Source of the DNA: Pseudomonadota bacterium
GTDB taxonomy: Bacteria > Pseudomonadota > Alphaproteobacteria > Sphingomonadales > SMXR01
Length of the DNA stretch: 10,163 nt
Assembly: GCA_022568115.1 (NCBI GenBank)
Contig: JADFFP010000024.1
Coordinates: 1-10,163, forward strand
Direction of reading: 5' to 3'
This document shows, piece after piece, positions 1 to 5,845 of this stretch. The first letter of the stretch is position 1; every line of letters begins with the position of its first letter. The notes under the pieces are model-generated. The model did no database searches. It had not been told where the DNA came from and saw only the letters and a list, made by a program, of their open reading frames with translations. A program made the position numbers and the translations under genes.

Positions 1-80
1 CCTTCAAGGAGGATCCGCGGCTGGAGCGCCGGTTCCTGCAGATCGTCGGTGAAATCGGGGTTATGCCAGAGAAATTCTGA
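1..80 (+). CDS. C-terminal tail of an unidentified protein (5' end outside window)
   Basis: An open frame enters the window and ends at the TGA at 78-80. It gives about 25 residues, charged at first (FKEDPRLERRF) and ending VMPEKF. The stop overlaps the gloB start in the arrangement TGATG, typical of translationally coupled genes, so this gene and gloB are probably one transcript. The tail is too short to assign a family. That it is coding at all rests on the open frame and the tight junction. Confidence 0.5.
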   Translation, partial: FKEDPRLERRFLQIVGEIGVMPEKF

Positions 81-805
81 TGGCGCTGGAGATCGTTCAA
101 GTTCCGGTTCTCGCTGACAATTACGTCTATCTTGTCCATGACAGCTTGAGCGGCCTGACCGCGGTGGTCGACCCGGCGGTGGCAAAGGCCCCGCTGAAAG
201 CAGCCAGGATGCGCGGCTGGGCGATCACCCATATTCTCAATACCCACCACCACCCCGACCATACCGGCGGCAATCTCGAGATCAAGGCGGCGACCGGATG
301 CGCGATCGTCGGCCCGGCCTACGACAAGGACCGGATTCCCGGCATCGAGGTCGAGGTCAGCGAGGAAGAGCCCTACAGGTTCGGCGAAACCGAGGCGGAA
401 ATTTTCTTCATCCCGGGCCATACCCGGGGCCACATCGCCTACTGGTTCAGGGACGATAACGCTCTGTTTGTCGGCGATACCCTGTTCGCGCTCGGTTGCG
501 GGCGGCTGTTCGAGGGAACCCCGGAGCAGATGTTCGATAGCCTGCAGAAACTGAAAAGGCTGCCCGGTCAGACCCGTATCTACTGCGCTCACGAATACAC
601 CGAGGATAATGGCAAGTTTGCGCTCACCGTCGATCCCGGCAACCAGGCCCTGAAGAAGCGCATGGAAGACGTCTGCAAGCGCCGCGCCGAAGGCCTGCCG
701 ACCGTGCCTTCTTTTTTGGCGGAAGAGAAAAAAACCAATCCGTTTTTGTTGGCGAAAGACGTGGCTACGTTTGCCGAGGTGCGGGCAGCCAAGGACAGGT
801 ATTAG
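80..805 (+). CDS. gloB: Hydroxyacylglutathione hydrolase (glyoxalase II)
   Basis: This metallo-beta-lactamase-fold enzyme hydrolyses S-D-lactoylglutathione to D-lactate and glutathione, the second step of cytosolic methylglyoxal detoxification. The 241-residue length is close to the usual 250-260. The metal-binding signature THHHPDH lies at residues 55-61 (H56, H58, D60, H61). H114 (PGHTRGH), D133 (VGDTLF) and H171 (CAHEYTEDN) complete the expected dinuclear metal set. The C-terminal part carries the family-typical KKTNPFLL segment. The ATG overlaps the preceding stop as TGATG, so the start is set by coupling. No signal peptide is visible. The gene appears complete. The unusual point is that its last part recurs, diverged, at 3493-3594, with a near-identical 32-bp core at 722-753. 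Confidence 0.95.
   Translation: MALEIVQVPVLADNYVYLVHDSLSGLTAVVDPAVAKAPLKAARMRGWAITHILNTHHHPDHTGGNLEIKAATGCAIVGPAYDKDRIPGIEVEVSEEEPYRFGETEAEIFFIPGHTRGHIAYWFRDDNALFVGDTLFALGCGRLFEGTPEQMFDSLQKLKRLPGQTRIYCAHEYTEDNGKFALTVDPGNQALKKRMEDVCKRRAEGLPTVPSFLAEEKKTNPFLLAKDVATFAEVRAAKDRY
722..753 (+). repeat. Direct repeat copy 1 (inside gloB 3' end)
   Basis: This 32-bp stretch starts GAAGAGAAAAAAACCAA and encodes EEKKTNPFLLA. It matches 3511-3542 in the same orientation at 31 of 32 positions; the one difference is T739 against C3528. Codon third positions are nearly all kept inside the block but differ almost throughout just outside it. This makes the block stand out as a possible recombination core rather than simple protein-level conservation. 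Confidence 0.8.
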
Positions 806-908
806 TCCTCTTCTCCACTTCCGGTTTGCCGCAACAGCCGAATTCAGCTATCCTGCCGGAAGCCTAAATCTTTATTCGGGGCCAATTTTTATCAGGGGAT
901 GGCTCATT

Positions 909-1487
909 ATGAAAAAAATTCTTATCACCGCGCTGCTGTTTTTCTGGCCGCTTCCGGCTTATGGCGAAACCAGCGCCGAGATCAAATATTATCCGGCCCA
1001 CTATGATGATTTGCTGGAGATGCATTTCAGCGAATCGTATTCGCTGGCGCTGGGAACCGATGTCACAAATTCCACCCGCGCGCCGGCCATAAAGCTCGAC
1101 CTCCAGTGCACTTCTCAGGATCAGGATTATTACGGCGGCATCGGTCTTGAGGTCTGGACCCTTAAGGATCTTCCGGTCGAGACCGTGTTTGGCATGTTTG
1201 GCCCCTATGAAGGGGAATATCATCCGGCCCGGGTCACCGGCCCCAACCTGGATATCTCCCCTTTGTTCGAGTGGATTTATTATCGGCCGGACAATGCCAG
1301 CGACCCCTGGCCTTTGGACGGGAACCTCAATCACGACCCGGCCACGCTGGCGCGCATTTCGAACGCGCTTGCGGGCGGCTGGCTGCGGATTGAAGCGTTC
1401 GGATTTGTCTACGATTTCGATCTCTTGACGGTGCGCAGCACAATCGCCGGCTTTCACCAGAAATGCGCCACCGTACATGGGGGGTGA
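909..1487 (+). CDS. Secreted protein of unknown function
   Basis: This 192-residue protein has a clear Sec signal peptide: MKK, a hydrophobic run (ILITALLFFWPLP), then AYG as a plausible signal peptidase I site before ETSAEI. It is therefore probably periplasmic or extracellular. The mature part is rich in aromatic and acidic residues, with several Tyr/Trp-containing stretches, and has two cysteines (in LQCTS and QKCATV) that could form a disulfide. I do not recognise a family. The ATG at 909 is preferred over the longer open frame from 771 because it begins the signal peptide and has an AGGGGAT ribosome site at 894-900. The gene stands about 100 bases after gloB on the same strand. Its composition resembles the G+C-rich flank rather than the A+T-rich block that starts about 40 bases beyond its stop. 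Confidence 0.8.
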   Translation: MKKILITALLFFWPLPAYGETSAEIKYYPAHYDDLLEMHFSESYSLALGTDVTNSTRAPAIKLDLQCTSQDQDYYGGIGLEVWTLKDLPVETVFGMFGPYEGEYHPARVTGPNLDISPLFEWIYYRPDNASDPWPLDGNLNHDPATLARISNALAGGWLRIEAFGFVYDFDLLTVRSTIAGFHQKCATVHGG

Positions 1488-1552
1488 AGGCGGGCAACGC
1501 CAGGAAGGATGGGTTTTAGGGGGGGAGTAAAATTTCACATCTTTGAAGTTTC

Positions 1553-1581
1553 TTTACAAGATTCCACGTTAAGTCTATTGT
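1553..1581 (+). promoter_or_regulatory. Predicted promoter of the restriction-modification genes
   Basis: TTTACA at 1553-1558 matches the -35 consensus at 5 of 6 positions. After a 17-base spacer, TATTGT at 1576-1581 matches the -10 consensus at 4 of 6. Transcription would start near 1588, giving a leader of only about 27 bases before the ATG at 1615. The -10 overlaps the left edge of the palindrome at 1579-1607. This is a pattern match only, in an A+T-rich region where chance matches are frequent. Confidence 0.4.
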
Positions 1582-1607
1582 TTTTTAAACAGACTGTTTA
1601 AAAAACA
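1579..1607. promoter_or_regulatory. 29-bp palindrome, candidate operator before the methyltransferase gene
   Basis: The left arm TGTTTTTTAAACAG (1579-1592) and the right arm (1594-1607) are perfect reverse complements around a single central A at 1593: 14 paired positions with no mismatch. It covers the expected transcription start and ends 7 bases before the methyltransferase ATG, where no good Shine-Dalgarno sequence is seen. A dimeric repressor or activator bound here would control both restriction-modification genes. Alternatively the transcript could fold and limit ribosome access. It does not look like a terminator, because the stem is nearly all A-T and no U-tract follows. Many type II systems use such sites for autoregulation, but no controller protein gene is visible beside it. 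Confidence 0.65.
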
Positions 1608-1614
1608 TAAGATT

Positions 1615-2484
1615 ATGTCAATCAATTTACTAAAACGAAAAAATGACTTTGATTTCAATTTTCCAGAAAGCTCTGGGATATTTTTAGGTGACGCTTTTCA
1701 AATTTTGCAGACCTTTCCTGATGAAAGTGTAAATTGTATTATTACATCCCCACCCTATTGGGGTCTTCGAGATTATAATATTTCTGGACAGATTGGGCAC
1801 GAACCCACGCTTAATCAATATATAAATCAATTAACTATTATTTTTCACGAGGCAAAAAGAGTTCTTAAAGAGGACGGTGTTTTTTGGCTCAATATTGGTG
1901 ATGGATATACTAGTGGTAACAGAAAATGGAGAGCACCAGATAAAAAGAACCCGGCAAGAGAAATGTCAATTAGACCCGATACTCCAAAAGGTTTGAAACC
2001 AAAAGATTTATTAGGAATTCCATGGAGATTAGCCTTCTCACTACAAGATAGTAATTGGTACTTAAGGTCTGATATTATTTGGAACAAACCAAATGCTATG
2101 CCAGAAAGTGTAAAGGATCGGCCAACAAGGTCTCATGAATATTTGTTTATGTTAACCAAATCAGAAAAATATTATTATGACCGGGAAGCAATACAGGAAC
2201 CAAACAAAAGAAATAAAAGAACTGTTTGGGACATTAATACACAACCTTTTCCAGAGGCACATTTTGCTACTTTCCCACCCAAATTGATAGAACCTTGCAT
2301 TTTGTCATCCACAAGAAGAGGTGATTTGATTTTAGATCCATTTTTTGGCTCCGGAACTGTAGGTCTAGTTGCCAAAGAATTAGAAAGAAGGTTTTGGGGA
2401 ATAGAAATCAACCCTAAGTATTTAGAGATAGCTAAAAAAAGAATAAATCTTAGTGAGCAAGATATTTATCATTTTGGAAGTTAG
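1615..2484 (+). CDS. Type II DNA methyltransferase, beta class, probably N4-cytosine
   Basis: This 289-residue protein belongs to the N6/N4 DNA methyltransferase family. Catalytic motif IV is TSPPYW at residues 44-49; the Ser-Pro-Pro-Tyr form is typical of N4-cytosine enzymes, though some adenine enzymes share it. The SAM-binding motif I, DPFFGSGT, is at 241-248, followed by acidic motif II around E264 (WGIEIN). Motif IV preceding motif I, with the presumed target-recognition region between, is the beta-class order. It would protect host DNA from the nuclease encoded next. It has no N-terminal helix-turn-helix extension. The ATG is 7 bases after the 29-bp palindrome and lacks a clear ribosome site. 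The stop at 2482-2484 directly abuts the endonuclease ATG, indicating one operon. Codon use is strongly A/T-rich, unlike gloB. Confidence 0.9.
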   Translation: MSINLLKRKNDFDFNFPESSGIFLGDAFQILQTFPDESVNCIITSPPYWGLRDYNISGQIGHEPTLNQYINQLTIIFHEAKRVLKEDGVFWLNIGDGYTSGNRKWRAPDKKNPAREMSIRPDTPKGLKPKDLLGIPWRLAFSLQDSNWYLRSDIIWNKPNAMPESVKDRPTRSHEYLFMLTKSEKYYYDREAIQEPNKRNKRTVWDINTQPFPEAHFATFPPKLIEPCILSSTRRGDLILDPFFGSGTVGLVAKELERRFWGIEINPKYLEIAKKRINLSEQDIYHFGS

Positions 2485-3453
2485 ATGTTTATTCTGGAAG
2501 AACCTAAAACTCAAATTGCCTTTGCAAATCTTCTTACAGAAAAACGAAGCCTGTATTTGCAGGATTCACTTAAGAAAACTATTTCATCGATTGATATCGA
2601 GATTGTCGACAAAGAATTAGTAAAATTTGTTCCGAAAATATGTCTTTCCAAAATGGCTTCTCAAGGGATGCGAGGCGAATTAATGTTTCCTGCTCCAATT
2701 ATCCTCAAATCCAATCCGTACCTGCTTGGTTATTATCGCCTCCTTTATGGATACAGCCAAAAAGAATTTTACAATACAAAAACTGGTTTATCCCGATTCA
2801 AAACGATGGAAAAAACTGGTGCTCTTTCCTCGCAATGTGAAAAACTGCTGGCTCAGCTTTGCAAAGTTTTGATCACTTCAGGAAGATTGCTACTGGAAAA
2901 TCTTGTAGAGGAAGATTTAGATAGTGAATTCTTAGATGATTTAACTTTGCTAACATTAGGTCCTCAGTTAAGGGGCGGACAAAATGTTAAAAAAGGGGAG
3001 GAAGGAATTAAGGCAGTTTTTGACGCAATAAAGAAAATTGTAAAGCCGCAGATTATCAACTCCACAGATAGAAAAATCACTTTAATAAATGCTGCAAAAA
3101 GAACCGTACATATAGAATTTGCTCCTGATCCAGATATCATTTTCAAAGAGGAATTCAACTCGGGTGAGTTTCGGAAATTGATAGCCATCGAAGTAAAGGG
3201 TGGCTCGGATTTCTCAAATATTCATAACAGAATTGGAGAAGCAGAAAAAAGCCACCAAAAAGCAAAAGCAGAAGGTTTTATAGAATGTTGGACTATTGTA
3301 AATGTTGATAAAATTGATCTTAATAAAGCCCACAAGGAATCACCTGCTACTAATAAATTTTATAAAATTTCAGATATTCTTTCAGGTTCAGGGGATGAAT
3401 ACATTAGCTTTAGAAATAATATAGTCCAATTAGCTGGCATCAAAGATTTTTAG
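2485..3453 (+). CDS. Type II restriction endonuclease, PD-(D/E)XK type, probably XcyI/Cfr9I-like
   Basis: This 322-residue protein starts immediately after the methyltransferase stop, with GGAAG at 2476-2480 as its ribosome site, so its translation is likely coupled to that gene. A plausible PD-(D/E)XK active site is visible: D217 in APDPDII, then E236-V-K238 in IAIEVKGG, followed by HNRIGEAEKSHQKAK (247-261). The segments LGYYRLLYGYSQKEFY (81-96) and GPQLRGGQN (159-167) recall, from memory, the XcyI family of CCCGGG-cutting enzymes. That family call and specificity are inferences; the restriction role itself is well supported by the pairing with an SPPY methyltransferase. The enzyme is expected to act on unmethylated incoming DNA. 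The frame is intact and both catalytic residues are present, so it may be active. Confidence 0.8.
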   Translation: MFILEEPKTQIAFANLLTEKRSLYLQDSLKKTISSIDIEIVDKELVKFVPKICLSKMASQGMRGELMFPAPIILKSNPYLLGYYRLLYGYSQKEFYNTKTGLSRFKTMEKTGALSSQCEKLLAQLCKVLITSGRLLLENLVEEDLDSEFLDDLTLLTLGPQLRGGQNVKKGEEGIKAVFDAIKKIVKPQIINSTDRKITLINAAKRTVHIEFAPDPDIIFKEEFNSGEFRKLIAIEVKGGSDFSNIHNRIGEAEKSHQKAKAEGFIECWTIVNVDKIDLNKAHKESPATNKFYKISDILSGSGDEYISFRNNIVQLAGIKDF

Positions 3454-3492
3454 CCCTGAATAATTCCTCCCCCAAACACCTCCTTCTCCATT

Positions 3493-3594
3493 GTCTTTTC
3501 CTTTATGTCAGAAGAGAAAAAAACCAACCCGTTTTTGTTGGCTGAAAATGTTGAGGGTTTTGCGGAGGTCAGGGCGAAGAAGGATGTGTTTTAA
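3493..3594 (+). pseudogene. gloB: gloB 3'-end remnant
   Basis: This fragment encodes about the last 33 residues of a glyoxalase II, ending at TAA 3592-3594: VFSFMSEEKKTNPFLLAENV then EGFAEVRAKKDVF. It aligns without gaps to the C-terminus of the intact gloB (VPSFLAEEKKTNPFLLAKDV, then ATFAEVRAAKDRY). No catalytic domain precedes it; the in-frame TGA at 3457-3459 blocks any longer product. Outside the 32-bp core, nucleotides differ at many third positions and are more A/T-rich than in the intact gene. It is therefore not a fresh duplication of the local copy. It could be a displaced original gene end, or a piece carried in from a relative with the restriction genes. Confidence 0.85.
3511..3542 (+). 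repeat. Direct repeat copy 2 (inside gloB remnant)
   Basis: This is the second copy of the 32-bp block also present at 722-753, in the same orientation, with one mismatch. It lies 57 bases after the endonuclease stop. Clear similarity begins essentially at its left edge; only a weak VxSF match lies further left. To the right, protein-level similarity continues to the stop codon. That asymmetry is what an integration event at a gene 3' end would leave. Confidence 0.8.
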
Positions 3595-3687
3595 TTCTAA
3601 ATCCAAAATTTTTTAGTTTTTCTACTAGTATAAGGTAAGGGTTTTCGGAAAATCAAAAAGTTGCCGCCTTTATTCTTTTTTAGGCGC

Positions 3688-4527
3688 TTACTTTGCTTTT
3701 TTTGAACCGTGTTCATCTTCTTTAATTTTAGAGTCGGGATTTTCTCCTTCCAATAGGATCTTACTTAGGAGGCCTCCTCCTGAGGGTTTAGGCGTCTCAG
3801 TGGAAAGAAAATCAATTGCTGTTCCAGCTGTTGGTCTTCCAAACCCAAACAGAGGGTTTGCTGGGTAAATATTAATTCCTTGGCGGAGCAATTCCATTCT
3901 ATTTCTTTCAGCATTCTCACTCAAGTGAGCCAAAAAGTTGGAATGGTGAATATTTCGTTCAGCTTCATTTTCTAAATTTCTTACCTTTTCCGTTAACTCT
4001 GTAATTTGTTCTAAAACCTGCTTTTCAAAAGGAGTTCCTTGTACGGAAATTTCTTGCTTTCCTTTGGCAATAGTTACGGGGTTTTCAACTACAAACCCTT
4101 CTTTTTCAATTTCCTTAATTTGAAGCGAAAGCTCCTTTTTAGCCTTTTCAACTGTTTTGGGGTGGTTTATGCCGTAAATAATTGCTCTATAATTTGCAAC
4201 ATCAAAGGGGATTGATTGACCCTCTGTTACCATATGAATATCTGGTTTTTGTAACAGATGCCTTAGCCCCAATTCGTAAAATACATTTGCGTTAAGATTC
4301 GTTAAATCAGCGATTACCAAATCTGCTTCAAATAGCTTAGTAATTATTTGTGACGTAATAATTCCTGGTTTTCCAATGTCGTCTGCCCGGACAATTTTAT
4401 ATTTGTGAATTTCCCCAGCGGTTGGTTTTACAATCCATTCAAGAAAACAATCCGCCTGCCGCCTTTCCTCGGAGTTTTCTTTTCCAATTTGGCTAATTAC
4501 GAAACATTCTTTTTGCTTCTTAGACAC
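3688..4527 (-). CDS. Nucleoside 2-deoxyribosyltransferase/TIR-like protein, putative defense effector
   Basis: This 279-residue protein opens with a Rossmann-like nucleotide-binding domain: CFVISQIG (8-15), RADDIGKPGIIT (47-58) and ADLVIADLTNLNANVFYELG (68-87). The pattern matches the nucleoside 2-deoxyribosyltransferase-like/TIR-like superfamily; E85 sits where these enzymes place their catalytic glutamate, and D74 precedes it. Related proteins are frequently encoded near phage-defense genes and are suspected to hydrolyse nucleotides or NAD. No biochemical activity can be read from this sequence. After residue 120 come a charged helical part with a likely coiled coil (167-192) and a Gly/Lys-rich hydrophilic tail. 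The start is GTG at 4525-4527 with GGAGG ten bases upstream; the ATG just before it is out of frame. The gene is convergent with the endonuclease and shares its A/T-rich codon use. Confidence 0.7.
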   Translation of the reverse strand: MSKKQKECFVISQIGKENSEERRQADCFLEWIVKPTAGEIHKYKIVRADDIGKPGIITSQIITKLFEADLVIADLTNLNANVFYELGLRHLLQKPDIHMVTEGQSIPFDVANYRAIIYGINHPKTVEKAKKELSLQIKEIEKEGFVVENPVTIAKGKQEISVQGTPFEKQVLEQITELTEKVRNLENEAERNIHHSNFLAHLSENAERNRMELLRQGINIYPANPLFGFGRPTAGTAIDFLSTETPKPSGGGLLSKILLEGENPDSKIKEDEHGSKKAK

Positions 4528-4565
4528 CTGTGCATGCCCTCCACCTTTAATTGAATATTAAAAAT

Positions 4566-4594
4566 ATTTTAAAATCATTACTAGGTTATTACAA
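4566..4594 (-). promoter_or_regulatory. Predicted promoter of the TIR-like gene
   Basis: On the minus strand, TTGTAA (4589-4594) matches the -35 consensus at 4 of 6 positions. It is separated by 17 bases from TAAAAT (4566-4571), which matches the -10 at 5 of 6. The implied start would lie about 30 bases before the GTG codon and upstream of the GGAGG ribosome site at 4538-4542. The surroundings are very A+T-rich, so chance matches are possible. Confidence 0.4.
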
Positions 4595-4670
4595 CATAAA
4601 TAACCCCCAACTCTTCCCTCTCCCCAACTCCTCGGGTATCATTCACCTGAAAAATTAGAAAGGGAAAGCC

Positions 4671-5132
4671 ATGGGAAAGCCGCCGAAAGTACAGCCGTGG
4701 ATGATTTTTGTCAGCGTTTTGGCGCTGGCGCTGGGGTTAAACAGGCTGCTGCCGTGGCCGCTGCCGGATCTGGATTGGCTGGGGACGCTCGGCGGGGGGC
4801 TGTTCGCGCTCGGGATTTTGTTTCTGTTTGGCGGCTTAGGCAGCCTGATCAAGGCGTTCAAGGCGAACGGCGTGTGGGACCCGGACCGCCTGATCACCGA
4901 CGGGTTCCTTAAGGTTTCGCGCAACCCGTTTTACCTCGGGGCCGGGCTTACGCTGATCGGCGCCGGGCTGCTGCGCGGCCTGCCGTGGCTGATTCTGGGG
5001 GCTTTTTTGATGCTCATTCTGCTCAACTATCTGGTGGTGCCGTTCGAGGAAAAAATGCTTAAAGAAAAATTCGGCACGGCCTGGGATACTTACGCCAGAA
5101 AAACCCCGCGCTGGCTCGGGTTCAGCCGCTAG
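4671..5132 (+). CDS. Membrane methyltransferase, isoprenylcysteine/phospholipid methyltransferase-like
   Basis: This 153-residue integral membrane protein has about four hydrophobic segments (roughly residues 10-27, 37-60, 88-103 and 104-123). The C-terminal half carries the family's SAM-binding pattern: RNPFYLG at 84-90, E126-E127 (FEEKML), FG at 134-135, Y141 and PRWL at 146-149. This small-enzyme family includes isoprenylcysteine carboxyl methyltransferases and phospholipid N-methyltransferases. In bacteria the acceptor is usually unknown, and nothing here identifies it. An A+G-rich stretch (AAAGGGAAAG) before the ATG could serve as ribosome site. The gene marks the return to G+C-rich composition after the island and converges on the HAD phosphatase gene 45 bases away. 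Confidence 0.8.
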   Translation: MGKPPKVQPWMIFVSVLALALGLNRLLPWPLPDLDWLGTLGGGLFALGILFLFGGLGSLIKAFKANGVWDPDRLITDGFLKVSRNPFYLGAGLTLIGAGLLRGLPWLILGAFLMLILLNYLVVPFEEKMLKEKFGTAWDTYARKTPRWLGFSR

Positions 5133-5177
5133 AACACACCGCTGAACAAAAGCGCGCGGGGGATGGCCATTAATCCC

Positions 5178-5840
5178 CTATTTCCAGTGTTCGATTTGAA
5201 AGCCCCCGGCCCGGGCCAGTTTTTTTAGCTTATGGGTCGGGTTGACGGCGATCTTGATATCGGCCAGCTGGAAGGCCGGCAGATCGCTGTGATGGTCGGA
5301 ATAGAACCACACCTCGCCGGATTTCCTTGCCGCCAGGAATTCCCGGACCCGCCGGGCCTTCTCCGCGCCGTAGCAGTTCCCGCCCTTGATGACCGGGATA
5401 AGCACCCCTTTCTCCCATACCGAAGTGGTGGCGATCATGAAATCAAGGCCCAGTTCCTTGACGATCCGCTCGACATAAAAATCCATCGCCGCGGTGGCGA
5501 CCCCCACCAGGTGGCCCTTTTTCCGGTGCTCTTCGAGAACCGCCAGGCCGTCCTGATGAAACCCTTTGCTGAACAGCTTGCTATAAAAATCCTTTGACTG
5601 TTTGTCGGCCTCGCTCCGGCTCATCCTGGCCATGAAGGCGTGCAGCATATATTCCTTCAGGGCTTTCCGCGAAATGACCCCCAGCACATATAGCGCCATC
5701 CGAAACAGCACCGCGAAGACGTACAGGTACTTGGCCGGTTCCTCGCCCGCCAGATTCAACAGGTAAGGGCTAAAGGTGCCGCTCCTGGTGAGGGTCCGGT
5801 CGAGGTCGAAAATGACGATCGTTTCGGGTTTTTTGGCCAT
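5178..5840 (-). CDS. HAD-superfamily subfamily IB phosphatase (SerB-like)
   Basis: This 220-residue protein has all four HAD motifs. Motif I is FDLDRT (D12 nucleophile, D14 acid/base). Motif II is T116 in VGVATAA, Thr in place of the more usual Ser. Motif III is K161 in YGAEKARR. Motif IV is YSDHHSDLP (D182 and D186 binding magnesium). An alpha-helical cap with a hydrophobic stretch at about 38-56 lies between motifs I and II, as in the SerB-like IB group. The AVNPTHKLKKLA ending is typical of IB proteins annotated only as family hydrolases. It probably removes phosphate from a small soluble substrate, identity unknown. It starts 5 bases after the stop of the nucleotidyltransferase gene, so the two are likely cotranscribed and act in one pathway. 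Confidence 0.85.
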   Translation of the reverse strand: MAKKPETIVIFDLDRTLTRSGTFSPYLLNLAGEEPAKYLYVFAVLFRMALYVLGVISRKALKEYMLHAFMARMSRSEADKQSKDFYSKLFSKGFHQDGLAVLEEHRKKGHLVGVATAAMDFYVERIVKELGLDFMIATTSVWEKGVLIPVIKGGNCYGAEKARRVREFLAARKSGEVWFYSDHHSDLPAFQLADIKIAVNPTHKLKKLARAGGFQIEHWK

Positions 5841-5845
5841 GGCGC

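Larger units (their letters stand above)
1528..4640. other. A+T-rich acquired defense island (approximate limits)
   Basis: Composition changes abruptly shortly after the secreted-protein gene and back again just before the gene at 4671. Inside, codon third positions are mostly A or T and homopolymer A/T runs are common, unlike either flank. The block holds a methyltransferase-endonuclease pair, a gloB 3' fragment and a nucleotide-binding TIR-like gene. This combination and the base shift point to horizontal acquisition. No integrase, transposase, tRNA or terminal inverted repeat was found, so the mechanism is unknown and the limits are judged by eye. Confidence 0.75.

Noticed and set aside
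818..862. CTTCCGG...CCGGAAG inverted repeat downstream of gloB
   Set aside because: Seven-base arms with a 31-base loop are expected by chance in G+C-rich sequence, and no T-run follows immediately.
864..1538. 224-residue minus-strand open frame opposite the secreted-protein gene
   Set aside because: It is an antisense shadow in G+C-rich coding sequence with no recognisable motifs; the plus-strand frame has a signal peptide and ribosome site.
3665..3686. Short inverted repeat (CGCCT...AGGCG) just after the TIR-like gene as a terminator
   Set aside because: The stem is only 5 bp with a 12-base loop, and the T-run does not follow directly; too weak to call.
1528..4640. Insertion-sequence or composite transposon explanation for the A+T-rich block
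   Set aside because: No transposase, terminal inverted repeats or short target duplications were seen; the only repeat is the gloB-derived direct repeat, which is internal on the right side.
5159..5178. GGGGAT...ATCCCC inverted repeat between convergent genes as a bidirectional terminator
   Set aside because: A 6-bp stem with an 8-base loop and no U-tract on either strand.
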